Source: Catellatospora methionotrophica
GTDB taxonomy: Bacteria > Actinomycetota > Actinomycetes > Mycobacteriales > Micromonosporaceae
Reading direction: 5' to 3'
Length of the DNA stretch: 64,000 bases
Assembly: GCF_011297335.1 (NCBI RefSeq)
Contig: NZ_JAAOTJ010000012.1
Location: 124,001 to 188,000, forward strand
Shown here in pieces: positions 1-8,437 of this stretch. How positions within the stretch are numbered: the stretch's first letter is position 1; each line of letters begins with the position of its first letter. The notes below the pieces were generated by a model. The model saw nothing but the letters and a program-made list of their open reading frames with translations, searched no databases and was not told where the DNA came from. The position numbers and the translations under genes were made by a program.

Positions 1-1083
1 CGCGATCTCAACCGTGCCCTGCTCGCGAGGCAGCTGCTGCTGGAGCGCTCGCCCCTGGCCCCGCTGGGGGCGATCGAGCACCTCGTCGGCCTGCCCGCTC
101 AGTCGCCGAACCCGCCGTACGTCGGGCTGTGGACGCGGCTGCGGGAGTTCCGGATCGAGGACCTGTCGGAGCTGATCACCTCGCGGGCCGCGGTGCGGAC
201 AGCGCTGATGCAGGCGACGCCGCAGCTGGTCAGCGCGCGGGACGCTGTGGCCTTCCGGCCGCTGCTGGAGGGTGTGCAGGAGCGGCACCTCGCGGCCGCG
301 TCCCGCGAGCGGCTGCGCGGCGCCGGCCTCGGCCAGGTCGCCGCCGCTGCCAGGGAACTGGTCGAGGAGCGGCCGTACACGGTAAAGGAGCTCGGTGCGG
401 CGCTGGCGGGGCGCTGGCCCGACGCCGATCCGGTCGCGCTCGGCGCGGCGGCGCGGGCCGGGCTGCCGCTGGTGCAGGTGCCGCCGCACGGGCTGTGGGG
501 TGCGCTCGGGCAGCCCGCGTACACGACTTCCGGGCACTGGCTCGGTGACGGCGGCGGACAGCGCGCGACCGTCGACGATCTGGTCCTGCGGTATCTGGCC
601 GCGTTCGGGCCCGCGACCATACGCGACATGCAGGCCTGGTCGGGGCTCGGCGGGCTGGGCGAGGTCGTGGACCGGCTCGGCGACCGGCTCGTATTCGACC
701 GCGACGAGCAGGGTGCGGAGCTGTTCGACCTGCCCGACGCGCCGCTGCCGCACCCGGACACCCCCGCGCCCGCGCGCTATCTGGCGGAGTTCGACGCGAC
801 GCTGGACGCCTACGACGACAGCCTCCGGATCATGGACGACCGGGACCGGCGGGACGTGTTCGCCGTGCCGGGGGTCGTGCCGGGCACGGCGCTGGTCGAC
901 GGGTTCGTGCAGGCGATCTGGTCGATCACCAGGAAGAAGGGGGTGGCGACGCTGGTCGTGCGTCCTCTGTTCCAGATCCCGACCCGCGACGTGCAGGAGC
1001 TCACCGAGGAGGGCGAGCGCCTGCTCGCGTTCGCCGCCCCCGACGCGACCCGCCGCGAGGTGCGGTTCAACTCACGCTGGTGA
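1..1083 (+). CDS. Winged-helix DNA-binding protein, AlkZ-like (5' end outside window)
   Basis: The reading frame is open from the first base to a TGA at 1081-1083, so the start lies upstream of the window. The visible 360 residues match the HTH_42 / winged-helix DNA-binding family that includes the AlkZ-type DNA glycosylases. Family-like segments are LNRALLARQLLLER near the left edge, LVGLPAQSPNPPYVGLWTRL, and a central GLWGALGQPAYTTSGHWLG. Such proteins stack several winged-helix units, and some unhook crosslinked or alkylated DNA. I cannot identify catalytic residues with confidence, so repair activity is only inferred from the family. The gene converges on the next one, with a hairpin in the short gap. 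Confidence 0.8.
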   Translation, partial: RDLNRALLARQLLLERSPLAPLGAIEHLVGLPAQSPNPPYVGLWTRLREFRIEDLSELITSRAAVRTALMQATPQLVSARDAVAFRPLLEGVQERHLAAASRERLRGAGLGQVAAAARELVEERPYTVKELGAALAGRWPDADPVALGAAARAGLPLVQVPPHGLWGALGQPAYTTSGHWLGDGGGQRATVDDLVLRYLAAFGPATIRDMQAWSGLGGLGEVVDRLGDRLVFDRDEQGAELFDLPDAPLPHPDTPAPARYLAEFDATLDAYDDSLRIMDDRDRRDVFAVPGVVPGTALVDGFVQAIWSITRKKGVATLVVRPLFQIPTRDVQELTEEGERLLAFAAPDATRREVRFNSRW

Positions 1084-1090
1084 CCCGGCT

Positions 1091-1131
1091 CCGGGAGCCG
1101 GCCCGCGCATGCGCGCAGCACCGGCTCCCGG
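1091..1131. terminator. Bidirectional hairpin terminator
   Basis: Eleven-base arms CCGGGAGCCGG (1091-1101) and CCGGCTCCCGG (1121-1131) pair perfectly between two convergent genes. There is no T tract, as is usual in very G+C-rich actinomycetes. Confidence 0.6.
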
Positions 1132-1143
1132 GGGCGGGGCCGT

Positions 1144-4100
1144 CTACGAGGTGTACGCCTCGAATTCGGACAGCTGACCGGCGGGCCAGCCGCTGTTGGC
1201 GGTGAAGGTCAGCCGCAGGTGCCGCGCGGATGACGCCGGGAAGGTGATGGTCACCGTGTTGCCGGTGGCCGGGTCGAAGGTGTAGGTCGCGGTGGCCTTC
1301 AGGGTGGTGAAGTTCGCGCCGTCGGTGCTGCCGGTGACGGCTACGGCCTGGGTGCGGGTGGCCCAGGCGGTGGCGGGCGGCAGCTTGAGCACGACCCGGC
1401 CGACCGTCTGGGTGGAGCCCAGGTCGACCTGCACCCACTGCGGGAACGCGCTGTTGACGCTCTCCCAGTAGCTGCTCGGGTTGCCGTCGGTGACGTTGCC
1501 CGACCCGTAGTTCTGCGTGTTCGACGACTGACTGGTCGGCTTGTTCAGGGCCAGGTTGACGCTGGCCGCTGGGTTGCCGGTGCCGGTCAGTGTGACCGTG
1601 GCGGGGCTGTTGGGCGCGCTGGTGACGACGGTCAGGGTGCCGGTGCGCGTACCGGTGGCGGTCGGCCGGAACACGGCGGTGACGAGGCAGGACGCCCCGG
1701 CCGCGAGGGTGCTGCCGCAGTTGCTGGTCTGCGTGAAGTCACCGTTCGCCGTGATCGAGGTGACGGTCGCGGCGGCGCTGCCGCTGTTGGACACCGTGAC
1801 GGTCTGGCCGGTGCTGGAGCCGCCGACGGTGGTCGCCGCGAAGGTGATCGAGCTGGGCGCGGCGGACACCGACGCGGTGCCGTTCGCCGTGCCGGTGCCG
1901 GTCAGTGCGACCGTGCGGGGGCTGTTGGTCGCGTTGCCCGCGACGGTCAGGGTGCCGTTGCGTACGCCCGCCGCGGTGGGGTGGAACGTCACCGTGATGG
2001 TGCAGTTCGCGCCGGGGGCCAGCGTGGTTCCGCAGGTGGTGACCAGGGTGTAGTCGCCGGTCGCGGTGATCGACGAGACGGTGGCGGTGGCGGTGCCCGT
2101 GTTGGACAGGGTGACCGTCTGCCATTCGCTGTTGTCGTTGACGGTGGTCGGCTCGAACGTCAGCGACGACGGGTTCGTCGCGAACGTGGCCGATCCGGTG
2201 CCCGTGCCGGTGGCGTACACCTCGAAGGCCGACAGCTGCCCCGCCGGCCAGCCGGTGTTCCCGGTGATGGTGAGCCGCAGGTAGCGGGCGTTGACGGCCG
2301 GGAACACGATGCTTGCCGTGTTGCCGGTGGCCGGGTCGAAGGTGTAGCCCGCCGACGCGACGACGGTCGAGAAGTTCGACCCGTCGAGGCTGCCCTGCAC
2401 CGACAGGGTCTGTACGCGGGTCGCCCAGGCCGCCGGTGGCGGGAGCTTCAGGGTCACCTTGCCGACGCTGGTCGACGCGCCGAGGTCGACCTGGACCCAC
2501 TGCGGGAACGCGTTGTTGGCGCTCTCCCAGTACGAGCCGGGGTCGGTGTCGGTGACGTTGCCCGCCGGGTAGCCGCCCTGCGCCGAGGACGCCGAGGTCG
2601 GCCTGCCCGCCGCGACGTTGACGGTGCCGGTCCCGGTGACGCCGGTGCCGGTGAGCTGGACGGCGATCGCGCCCTGGCCGTCGTCGCCGGTGATCGAGTA
2701 GATCGCCGACTGCGCGCCCGCGATGGTCGGGGTGAACGTGACGGTCTGGTGGATGACGTCGCCGGGGGAGAGCTGCTGGCCTTCGGAGACGGGGGTGCTG
2801 GTGTTGAACGCGCCGACCGGCGGTGCGGCCTTGGTCAGGGTGAGCGCGATGTTGCCGGTGTTGGCGATGTCGAAGGTGTGGGTGGCGGTCTGGCCGATCG
2901 GCACCGCGCCGAACGCGACCGGGTTCGGGGTGATGGTCAGGTGCGGTGCGCCGGTGACGGCGGTGCCGGAGATCGGTACGGTCACCGAGCCCGCGTTGCT
3001 GGTCACCTTCAGGGAGCCGCTCTGGTTGCCGGCGACGGTCGGGGTGTACTTGACCGACACCGAGACCGACGCGCCCGGGGCCAGCGTGGAGCCGTTGGCG
3101 GGGAAGCCGGTGGCGGTGAACGGCGCGGCGGGCGGGGTGGACCCGGTGATGGTGACCGCCGAGGTGCCGGTGTTGGCGATGCTGACACTGATCGTCTTGT
3201 TCGCGCCGGTCGGCACGGTGCCGAAGGACAGCGCGGACGGGGTCGCGCCGAGGCCGGTCTGCGTGCCGGTGCCGTGCAGGTCGAACGAGACGACGCCGCT
3301 GTCGGTGGTGAAGGTGAGGCTGCCGGTCGCGCCGCCGGTGCCGGTCGGGGTGAACCGGACGGGCACCGCCAGGGTCTGGCCGGTGGCCAGGGTGCGGGGC
3401 AGGGCGGGCGGGGTGGTGCCGAACGGGGCCGCGGTGGTGACCGCCGAGATGGTCACCGCGCGGGTGGCGGTCACCGTGACGGTGGCGTTGGCGGTGCCGC
3501 CGACGGCGACGTTGCCGAAGTCGGTGGGCGGGCTGTTCAGCGCCGAGGTGGTGGGCCTGCCGAAGCCGTAGATGCGGCCGTCGCGGGTGCCGACGTAGAC
3601 GCGGCCGTTGTCGGTGGCGGGGGTGGCGAACTTCGTGGCGGTGCCGATCGGCGCGGAGTAGCGCAGGTTCAGCCGCCCGCTGACGGGCAGCGCGTCGTAC
3701 GCCCGCAGCTGCCCGTTGGCGCCGTTGGAGCCGTCGCTGTAGACGACCCAGACGATGGCGGTGCCCGAGGTGGTCCCGGTCGAGGTGACCACCGGCGAGC
3801 CAGAGGTGTAGCCGAACGTCGACGAGCTGGTGCCCGCCGAGCTGAGCACGGGCAGGCCACTGCCGTTGACGCCGTACTTCATCGCGCGCAGGAAGCCCTG
3901 GTTCTCGACGTTGTAGACGTAGCCGCCGTCGCCGCCCCAGAACGCGGGGTGGCCCCAGACGCCGTTGTACGGCCCGGCGGGCGCGCCCACCGAGGCGTCG
4001 CCGCCGCCGGGGCCCTGCGCGTTGCCGCCGAGGTTGTCGCGGTCGAGCAGGTAGACCCGGCCGTCCTTGCCGGTCTGCACGAGCAGGCGCGGGTGTGCCG

Positions 4101-5130
4101 TGGTGCCGAACCCGGCGGGCAGCGCCATCGGGCCGCCGGAGCCGAAGTCGGTGTCGTCCTGGTCCAGCCGGGAGTTGTTGAAGGGGCTGAAGAAGTCCCG
4201 GGCGGCCAGCGAGCCGTCGCCGTTGACCTGCAACCGGATGACGGACTCGGCGAGCGTGCCGGGCGGGCTGAAGCCGGGGCCGGGCGCGGGGGAGACGCCG
4301 TTGCCGGTGGCCACGATGATCCGGCCGGGGCCGTCGGAGACGAGGCCGCCGCCGGACTGCCAGATGCCCGCCATGCCGTTGGACCGGCCGGCCTCGGTCG
4401 ACCACAGCGTGGACATGGCCGGGGTGCTGGTCTTGACCCCGGCGACGTAGCCGACGTACGGGCCGTAGTCGCAGTGGCTGGCGAAGCCCGCGTAGACCAC
4501 GCCGTCGAGCAGCAGCAGGCCCGGCCGCTGGGCGGCGGTGCGCGGGTTGAACACGTTGGCCGGGTCGTTGGTCGGCGAGCCCTGGATGGTGACCGGCCAA
4601 CCGGACCGCTCGACGCCGGTCGCCGGGTTGACCGAGTGCAGGTAGAAGTGCGGGTGCGCGGTGTCAGGGCCGTCGTTGACCTTGGCCATGAAGTAGACGG
4701 CGTTGGTCGCCGGGTCGTACACCGGGGTGCTGGTGATGCCGATGTTCGGCACGAGGTCGCCGCAGCCGATGGCCGAGGCGGGCCAGAACGGTCCGACGTT
4801 GCGCGACCAGGTGACCGCGCCGGTCACCGCGTTGAGTCCGTAGACCCAGTTGTTCTCGGTGACGGCGATGACGGTGCCGCCAACGACGATCGGCTGGGCG
4901 TACACCTGGCCGTCGAGCTGGGTCGAGAAGAGCTGGCCGAAGTCGGCGGCCGAGACCGCCGAGGGCGCCAGGCCGGGTTCGTTCTGGTCCCATCCGGTGC
5001 GCAAATTGTCGACGGAGACCGTGGTCTCGTCGGCGGCGGCGGTCTGGGGCAGCGCCAGGACGGTGGCCAGGAGCATCACTCCTGGGAGCAGCCCGGCCAG
5101 CAAGCGACGTATGCGGGTGGAGTGATGCAC
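1144..5130 (-). CDS. Secreted PQQ-like propeller protein with choice-of-anchor D and two discoidin domains
   Basis: This 1328-residue exported protein has a signal peptide (about residues 1-33, ending near QTAAADE). An N-terminal PQQ/pyrrolo-quinoline-type beta-propeller follows (about 40-530; repeated blades such as VYAQPIVVGGTVIAV and GRVYVGTRDGRIYGFG). Then come choice-of-anchor D/HYDIN-like Ig domains near 543-620, 637-725 and 740-830, a first F5/8-type C (discoidin) domain near 840-970, two more anchor-D domains near 992-1080 and 1095-1185, and a final discoidin domain near 1192-1328. Discoidin and anchor-D modules bind surfaces or polysaccharides. The propeller may be structural or may carry an enzyme site, but I see no decisive catalytic motif. 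A GGAG about ten bases before the ATG supports the start. The gene stands alone. Confidence 0.85.
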   Translation of the reverse strand: MHHSTRIRRLLAGLLPGVMLLATVLALPQTAAADETTVSVDNLRTGWDQNEPGLAPSAVSAADFGQLFSTQLDGQVYAQPIVVGGTVIAVTENNWVYGLNAVTGAVTWSRNVGPFWPASAIGCGDLVPNIGITSTPVYDPATNAVYFMAKVNDGPDTAHPHFYLHSVNPATGVERSGWPVTIQGSPTNDPANVFNPRTAAQRPGLLLLDGVVYAGFASHCDYGPYVGYVAGVKTSTPAMSTLWSTEAGRSNGMAGIWQSGGGLVSDGPGRIIVATGNGVSPAPGPGFSPPGTLAESVIRLQVNGDGSLAARDFFSPFNNSRLDQDDTDFGSGGPMALPAGFGTTAHPRLLVQTGKDGRVYLLDRDNLGGNAQGPGGGDASVGAPAGPYNGVWGHPAFWGGDGGYVYNVENQGFLRAMKYGVNGSGLPVLSSAGTSSSTFGYTSGSPVVTSTGTTSGTAIVWVVYSDGSNGANGQLRAYDALPVSGRLNLRYSAPIGTATKFATPATDNGRVYVGTRDGRIYGFGRPTTSALNSPPTDFGNVAVGGTANATVTVTATRAVTISAVTTAAPFGTTPPALPRTLATGQTLAVPVRFTPTGTGGATGSLTFTTDSGVVSFDLHGTGTQTGLGATPSALSFGTVPTGANKTISVSIANTGTSAVTITGSTPPAAPFTATGFPANGSTLAPGASVSVSVKYTPTVAGNQSGSLKVTSNAGSVTVPISGTAVTGAPHLTITPNPVAFGAVPIGQTATHTFDIANTGNIALTLTKAAPPVGAFNTSTPVSEGQQLSPGDVIHQTVTFTPTIAGAQSAIYSITGDDGQGAIAVQLTGTGVTGTGTVNVAAGRPTSASSAQGGYPAGNVTDTDPGSYWESANNAFPQWVQVDLGASTSVGKVTLKLPPPAAWATRVQTLSVQGSLDGSNFSTVVASAGYTFDPATGNTASIVFPAVNARYLRLTITGNTGWPAGQLSAFEVYATGTGTGSATFATNPSSLTFEPTTVNDNSEWQTVTLSNTGTATATVSSITATGDYTLVTTCGTTLAPGANCTITVTFHPTAAGVRNGTLTVAGNATNSPRTVALTGTGTANGTASVSAAPSSITFAATTVGGSSTGQTVTVSNSGSAAATVTSITANGDFTQTSNCGSTLAAGASCLVTAVFRPTATGTRTGTLTVVTSAPNSPATVTLTGTGNPAASVNLALNKPTSQSSNTQNYGSGNVTDGNPSSYWESVNSAFPQWVQVDLGSTQTVGRVVLKLPPATAWATRTQAVAVTGSTDGANFTTLKATATYTFDPATGNTVTITFPASSARHLRLTFTANSGWPAGQLSEFEAYTS

Positions 5131-5398
5131 GACCTACTCCTCGGTGGGACGCCGGTGACCGGCGGATCCGGGTGGGCCGTGGCGGCGGGCACCGTCCGGC
5201 CTGAATGGAGCGAACGGTAATCTTGTCGATACCTGCGCGCAAGATACCGACATTGAGTTGAAATATTTAGCGCTCAAGTCTCACAAGATTTTGCACGATG
5301 GCTGTCCCTCGCATGTGTACTGTCCAATGTCGACCGGTTGATCGGCCATAGATGACTCCCACTCCCGCAGGATTCCCCGATGTGGTAGGACTGTGCCC
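5131..5398. promoter_or_regulatory. Divergent promoter region with an A+T-rich patch
   Basis: These 268 bases separate the propeller gene (minus) from the P450 gene (plus). A clearly A+T-richer patch at about 5218-5295 holds inverted arms ATCTTG (5220-5225) and CAAGAT (5240-5245), with a further CAAGAT at about 5282. A TAGGAC seven bases before the ATG at 5399 looks like a -10 element of a leaderless P450 transcript. I cannot place the promoter of the minus gene precisely. Confidence 0.4.
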
Positions 5399-6598
5399 AT
5401 GGACCTGGGGATGCTGCTCTCCGAGCAGGGGCGGGTGGACCCGCCCGCGCTATACGCGCGCCTGCACCGCGACGGCGTCGCGCAGCCCGTCGACGGGGCC
5501 GCGCGTGGCTTCGCCGCGGCCGTGTACGGCTACGAGGCGGTCAGCCAGGTGCTCAAGGACGGCAGGTTCCGCCAGCTCGACGCGGACTACCTGGACCTGA
5601 CAACGCCCCAGTGGCGGCGGCACCCGGCGCTGCGGGTGCTGCGCGACTCGATGTTCTTCACCGACGGCCCGGCCCACGACGGCGTACGCCAGATCATCGG
5701 CCGGGCGTTCACCGCGCGCCGGGTCAACGCGCTCGAAGGCGCGGTGACCGAGCTGACGCACCGGCTGCTCGACCGGCTGGCGCAGCTGGCCGCCGACGGC
5801 CCGGTGGAGTTCATGGGCGAGTTCGCCTACCTGCTGCCCAGCAGCGTGATGGCCGAGCTGCTGGGCGTGCCGCAGGACGACCTGGCCTGGTTCCGCCCAC
5901 GGGTGCTGGCGATCGGGGCGATCCTCGAACTCGACGGCGCGAACTGGCGCAACATGGTCCGCGCCGACACGGCGGCCAGGGAACTGTCGGCGTACTTCAC
6001 GGACCTGGTGGCGCTGCGGCGCACCGACCCGCGCGACGACCTGATCAGCCTGCTGGCCGCCACCGAACTCAGCGACGAGGCGCTGGTCGCGAACCTGATC
6101 ACCACGTTCAACGCCGGGTTCGTGACGACCACGCACCTGCTCGGCAACGGCCTGACGATGCTGCTGGAACGCCCACGGCTGCGCGCGGAACTGGGTGCGG
6201 GCAACGTCGGCTCCTACGTGGACGAGATGCTGCGCTTCGAGCCGCCGGTGCAGATCCTGGTCCGGTACGCGCCCGAGGACGCCGAGATCGAAGGCGTGCC
6301 CGTCCCGGCGGGTCAGGCGGTGCTGGCGATGATCGGGGCGGCCAACCGGGACCCGGCGCGCTTCGCCGACCCGGACGCCTTCGACCCGGCCCGGCCCGAT
6401 CCCGGTTCGCTGAGCTTCGGCTTCGGCCCGCACTACTGCCTCGGCGCGGCGCTGAGCCGCCTGGAGGGGCAGGTCGCGTTCCCGGCGCTGTTCGAGCGGT
6501 TCCCCGACCTGGCGCTGGCGCAGCAGGTCGGCAACGCGCCCAAGCCGCTGATCCTGCGCGGGCACGACACGCTCGCCGTCGCCTGCCATGGCCGCTGA
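5399..6598 (+). CDS. Cytochrome P450 with a non-acidic I helix
   Basis: This is a soluble bacterial P450 of 399 residues. The heme signature FGFGPHYCLG places the axial Cys at residue 347, and the K-helix ExxR is EMLR (Glu276, Arg279). The I helix reads AGFVTTTHLLGNG. Family members usually have AG-x-(D/E)-T there, so the acidic residue of the proton relay is replaced by Val242 while Thr243 is kept. That is seen in some P450s that bind carrier-bound substrates or do atypical chemistry. I chose ATG 5399 over GTG 5393 because TAGGAC lies seven bases upstream, consistent with a leaderless mRNA, and a GGTAGGA is also well placed. No ferredoxin gene is adjacent. A decayed adenylate ligase and a Rossmann enzyme follow, which suggests a lost secondary-metabolite locus. 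Confidence 0.9.
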   Translation: MDLGMLLSEQGRVDPPALYARLHRDGVAQPVDGAARGFAAAVYGYEAVSQVLKDGRFRQLDADYLDLTTPQWRRHPALRVLRDSMFFTDGPAHDGVRQIIGRAFTARRVNALEGAVTELTHRLLDRLAQLAADGPVEFMGEFAYLLPSSVMAELLGVPQDDLAWFRPRVLAIGAILELDGANWRNMVRADTAARELSAYFTDLVALRRTDPRDDLISLLAATELSDEALVANLITTFNAGFVTTTHLLGNGLTMLLERPRLRAELGAGNVGSYVDEMLRFEPPVQILVRYAPEDAEIEGVPVPAGQAVLAMIGAANRDPARFADPDAFDPARPDPGSLSFGFGPHYCLGAALSRLEGQVAFPALFERFPDLALAQQVGNAPKPLILRGHDTLAVACHGR

Positions 6599-6640
6599 GG
6601 ACGGCTACGTCCGGCGCGGCCTGGAACTTTCGCCGGTCAC

Positions 6641-6870
6641 GGCACCGCCGAGGTGATCGTGCACGACGCGCGCCTGGGCGAGGCGGTGCACGCGTGCTGC
6701 GGCTGCATCCGGGCGACTCGGTCGACATCGACGAATTGCGGCAATGATGTGTGGAGCGCCTCGATTCACTGTGGGCGCCGCAGGCGATGGACATCGTGCA
6801 ACGCCTTCCGCTGACCGCACTCGGCAAGATCGACAAACGGCTGTTGCGGCCAAAACACCTGGACAGCAGG
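6641..6870 (+). pseudogene. Remnant of an AMP-dependent acyl-CoA synthetase/ligase C-terminal domain
   Basis: Translated pieces rebuild the end of an AMP-binding_C domain. In one frame (6641 to about 6695) the DNA encodes TAEVIVHDARLGEAVHAC. After a frameshift near 6695 the next frame gives LRLHPGDSVDIDELRQ, then a TGA (6745-6747), and continues in the same frame as LWAPQAMDIVQRLPLTALGKIDKRLL. The PLTALGKIDKR segment is the hallmark C-terminal loop with the adenylation-active lysine region. The N-terminal roughly 400 residues are missing. It begins about 40 bases after the P450 stop. Both lesions could in principle be sequencing errors, but the missing main domain argues for a true relic. Confidence 0.75.
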
Positions 6871-7022
6871 GGTGTTGACGCACCTTGGAGCGTGCTGTGG
6901 CATATCGGTGACAGCAACTATCTGTGCGAGTATTTCCATGTGACAATGGCTTCCGCGACGGACGGAGCCCTCGTCCGCGAACCCCCACTCGGCGTGTCGT
7001 GTCATCGGAGGCTGCGCGGAAT

Positions 7023-7121
7023 ATGTACCGCCCCATGCTCAAGCCCCAGGGTCGCCGGGCCGCCGTCACCCGGGCCGCGACCGACCGCACCGCCGCCGCG
7101 CACGACGATACCGCCGCCTGA
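7023..7121 (+). CDS. Possible small peptide (32 aa) just upstream of the Rossmann gene
   Basis: The ORF starts at ATG 7023, with GGAGG about twelve bases upstream, and ends at a TGA three bases before the ATG of the next gene. The peptide begins MYRPMLKPQGRR and ends in an Ala/Thr/Asp-rich tail. The next gene has no clear ribosome site of its own, so translation of this ORF could help start it. Codon use is unremarkable and no family is recognised. It may be a leader ORF, a peptide precursor, or chance. The preceding 150 bases (6871-7022) show no further recognisable feature. Confidence 0.3.
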   Translation: MYRPMLKPQGRRAAVTRAATDRTAAAHDDTAA

Positions 7122-7124
7122 GCC

Positions 7125-8216
7125 ATGACGAACCGGCACCACATCGCCATCGTCGGCAGCGGCTCGCTGGCGACCTCGATCTGCGAGTCACTGGCCTCGC
7201 TCGCCCCACCGCTCGGCGCGCTGAACGCGGCCCCGATCGAGGTCACCGTGCTGGCCCGCAACCCCGACGCGGTGTCGGCCATCGCCCGGCACTGCCGGGC
7301 CCGGTCCGCCGTCGCCGGGACGGCGATCAGCTTCACCGGCGAGCGCCTGGGCGACGAGACCGCGACCCTGGCCCGCCTCCAGCCGACCTACCTGGTGTGC
7401 TGCGCGTCGGCACAGTCGCCGTACGAGAAGGTGCACCGGCCCTCGCCGTGGACCGGGCTGGTCAAGGCGGCCGGGTTCGGGGTGACGCTGCCGTTGCAGG
7501 CCACCGTCGCGGTGCGGCTGGCCCGGGCGATCGGCGCGGCCAGCCCGCACACGGCCCTGATCAACGGCTGCTTCCCCGACGCGGTGAACCCGCTGCTGGC
7601 CGCCATGGGGCTGCCGGTGCTGTGCGGCATCGGCAACGTCGCCACCCTGGCGGCCTGCCTCCAGGCGGCTCTGGGGCTGCCCGACCAGCGCCGCCTGGCG
7701 GTGCTCGGCCACCACGCGCACCTCGACGTGCCGGGCGACCTCGGCGACGACGTGCTGGCCTGGCGCGACGGCAGGCCGGTGTCCGGGGTGTCGGCGCTGC
7801 TGGCACCCGACCGGGCGCTGCCCCGCGCCCAGCTCAACGCCGTCGCCGGGCACGCCGCCGCACGGCTGCTCGTCGACCTGCTGGCCGGCGCGGAGGTGTA
7901 CACCAGCCTGCCCGGACCGCTCGGCCTGCCCGGCGGCTACCCGGTCCGGCTCGCCGACGGCGGGCTCGCCCTGAACCTGCCGGGGCTCAGTCCCGCCGAG
8001 GCGATCGAGTGGAACGTGCGCGCCGGACGCCGGGACGGGATCGAGCTCGGCGGCGGCCGGGTCCGGCACCTGCCGGCGGCGGCCCACGCCCTGGAACCCC
8101 ACCTGCCCGAGCTGGCGCAGGGCTGGGACGCCACCGACTACGACGCCGTGCAGGACCTGTTCCGCCTGCTGCGCCGGCGGCTGCGGGCGACCAGCCCGCG
8201 CCCGGCCCTCATCTGA
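7125..8216 (+). CDS. Rossmann-fold NAD(P)-dependent dehydrogenase-like protein
   Basis: This protein of 363 residues has an N-terminal dinucleotide-binding fold (IAIVGSGSLATSICESLA, residues about 7-24; GxGxxA type). A central stretch resembling the malate/lactate dehydrogenase and opine dehydrogenase superfamily includes ALINGCFPDAVNPLLAAMG and GIGNVATLAACLQ. The Asn and Asp in NGCFPDAVN sit where those enzymes hold substrate- and cofactor-binding residues. The substrate is unknown. It starts three bases after the 32-codon ORF, so translational coupling is possible. Its place after a P450 and an adenylate-ligase relic suggests a former biosynthetic role, but that is inference. Confidence 0.65.
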   Translation: MTNRHHIAIVGSGSLATSICESLASLAPPLGALNAAPIEVTVLARNPDAVSAIARHCRARSAVAGTAISFTGERLGDETATLARLQPTYLVCCASAQSPYEKVHRPSPWTGLVKAAGFGVTLPLQATVAVRLARAIGAASPHTALINGCFPDAVNPLLAAMGLPVLCGIGNVATLAACLQAALGLPDQRRLAVLGHHAHLDVPGDLGDDVLAWRDGRPVSGVSALLAPDRALPRAQLNAVAGHAAARLLVDLLAGAEVYTSLPGPLGLPGGYPVRLADGGLALNLPGLSPAEAIEWNVRAGRRDGIELGGGRVRHLPAAAHALEPHLPELAQGWDATDYDAVQDLFRLLRRRLRATSPRPALI

Positions 8217-8437
8217 CCGACCCCACCGTGGAGCAACGGCGCTCACGACAGCGACCGCCCCGGTGACCCGCGCTCTCATCGTGGACTACTGCGACGTCAT
8301 CACGGCCGCCGTCGAGCGCCTCGTCACTCGTGGCCCACTGTGTCGCGGAACCACCTGACTAGGGGAGAACCCCGACGACTGGCGGACCTTCAGCCCGATA
8401 ATGAGGGCTGTGGCGTGAACTCGGAGAGGAGCGCCGG

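Noticed and set aside
1981-5220. A long open frame on the plus strand opposite the propeller gene (over 1000 codons)
   Set aside because: It is Arg/Gly/Val-rich shadow sequence caused by high G+C; the minus frame has a signal peptide and clear domains.
5352-5600. An alternative short frame overlapping the P450 start
   Set aside because: It conflicts with the P450 frame, which carries every family motif from ATG 5399.
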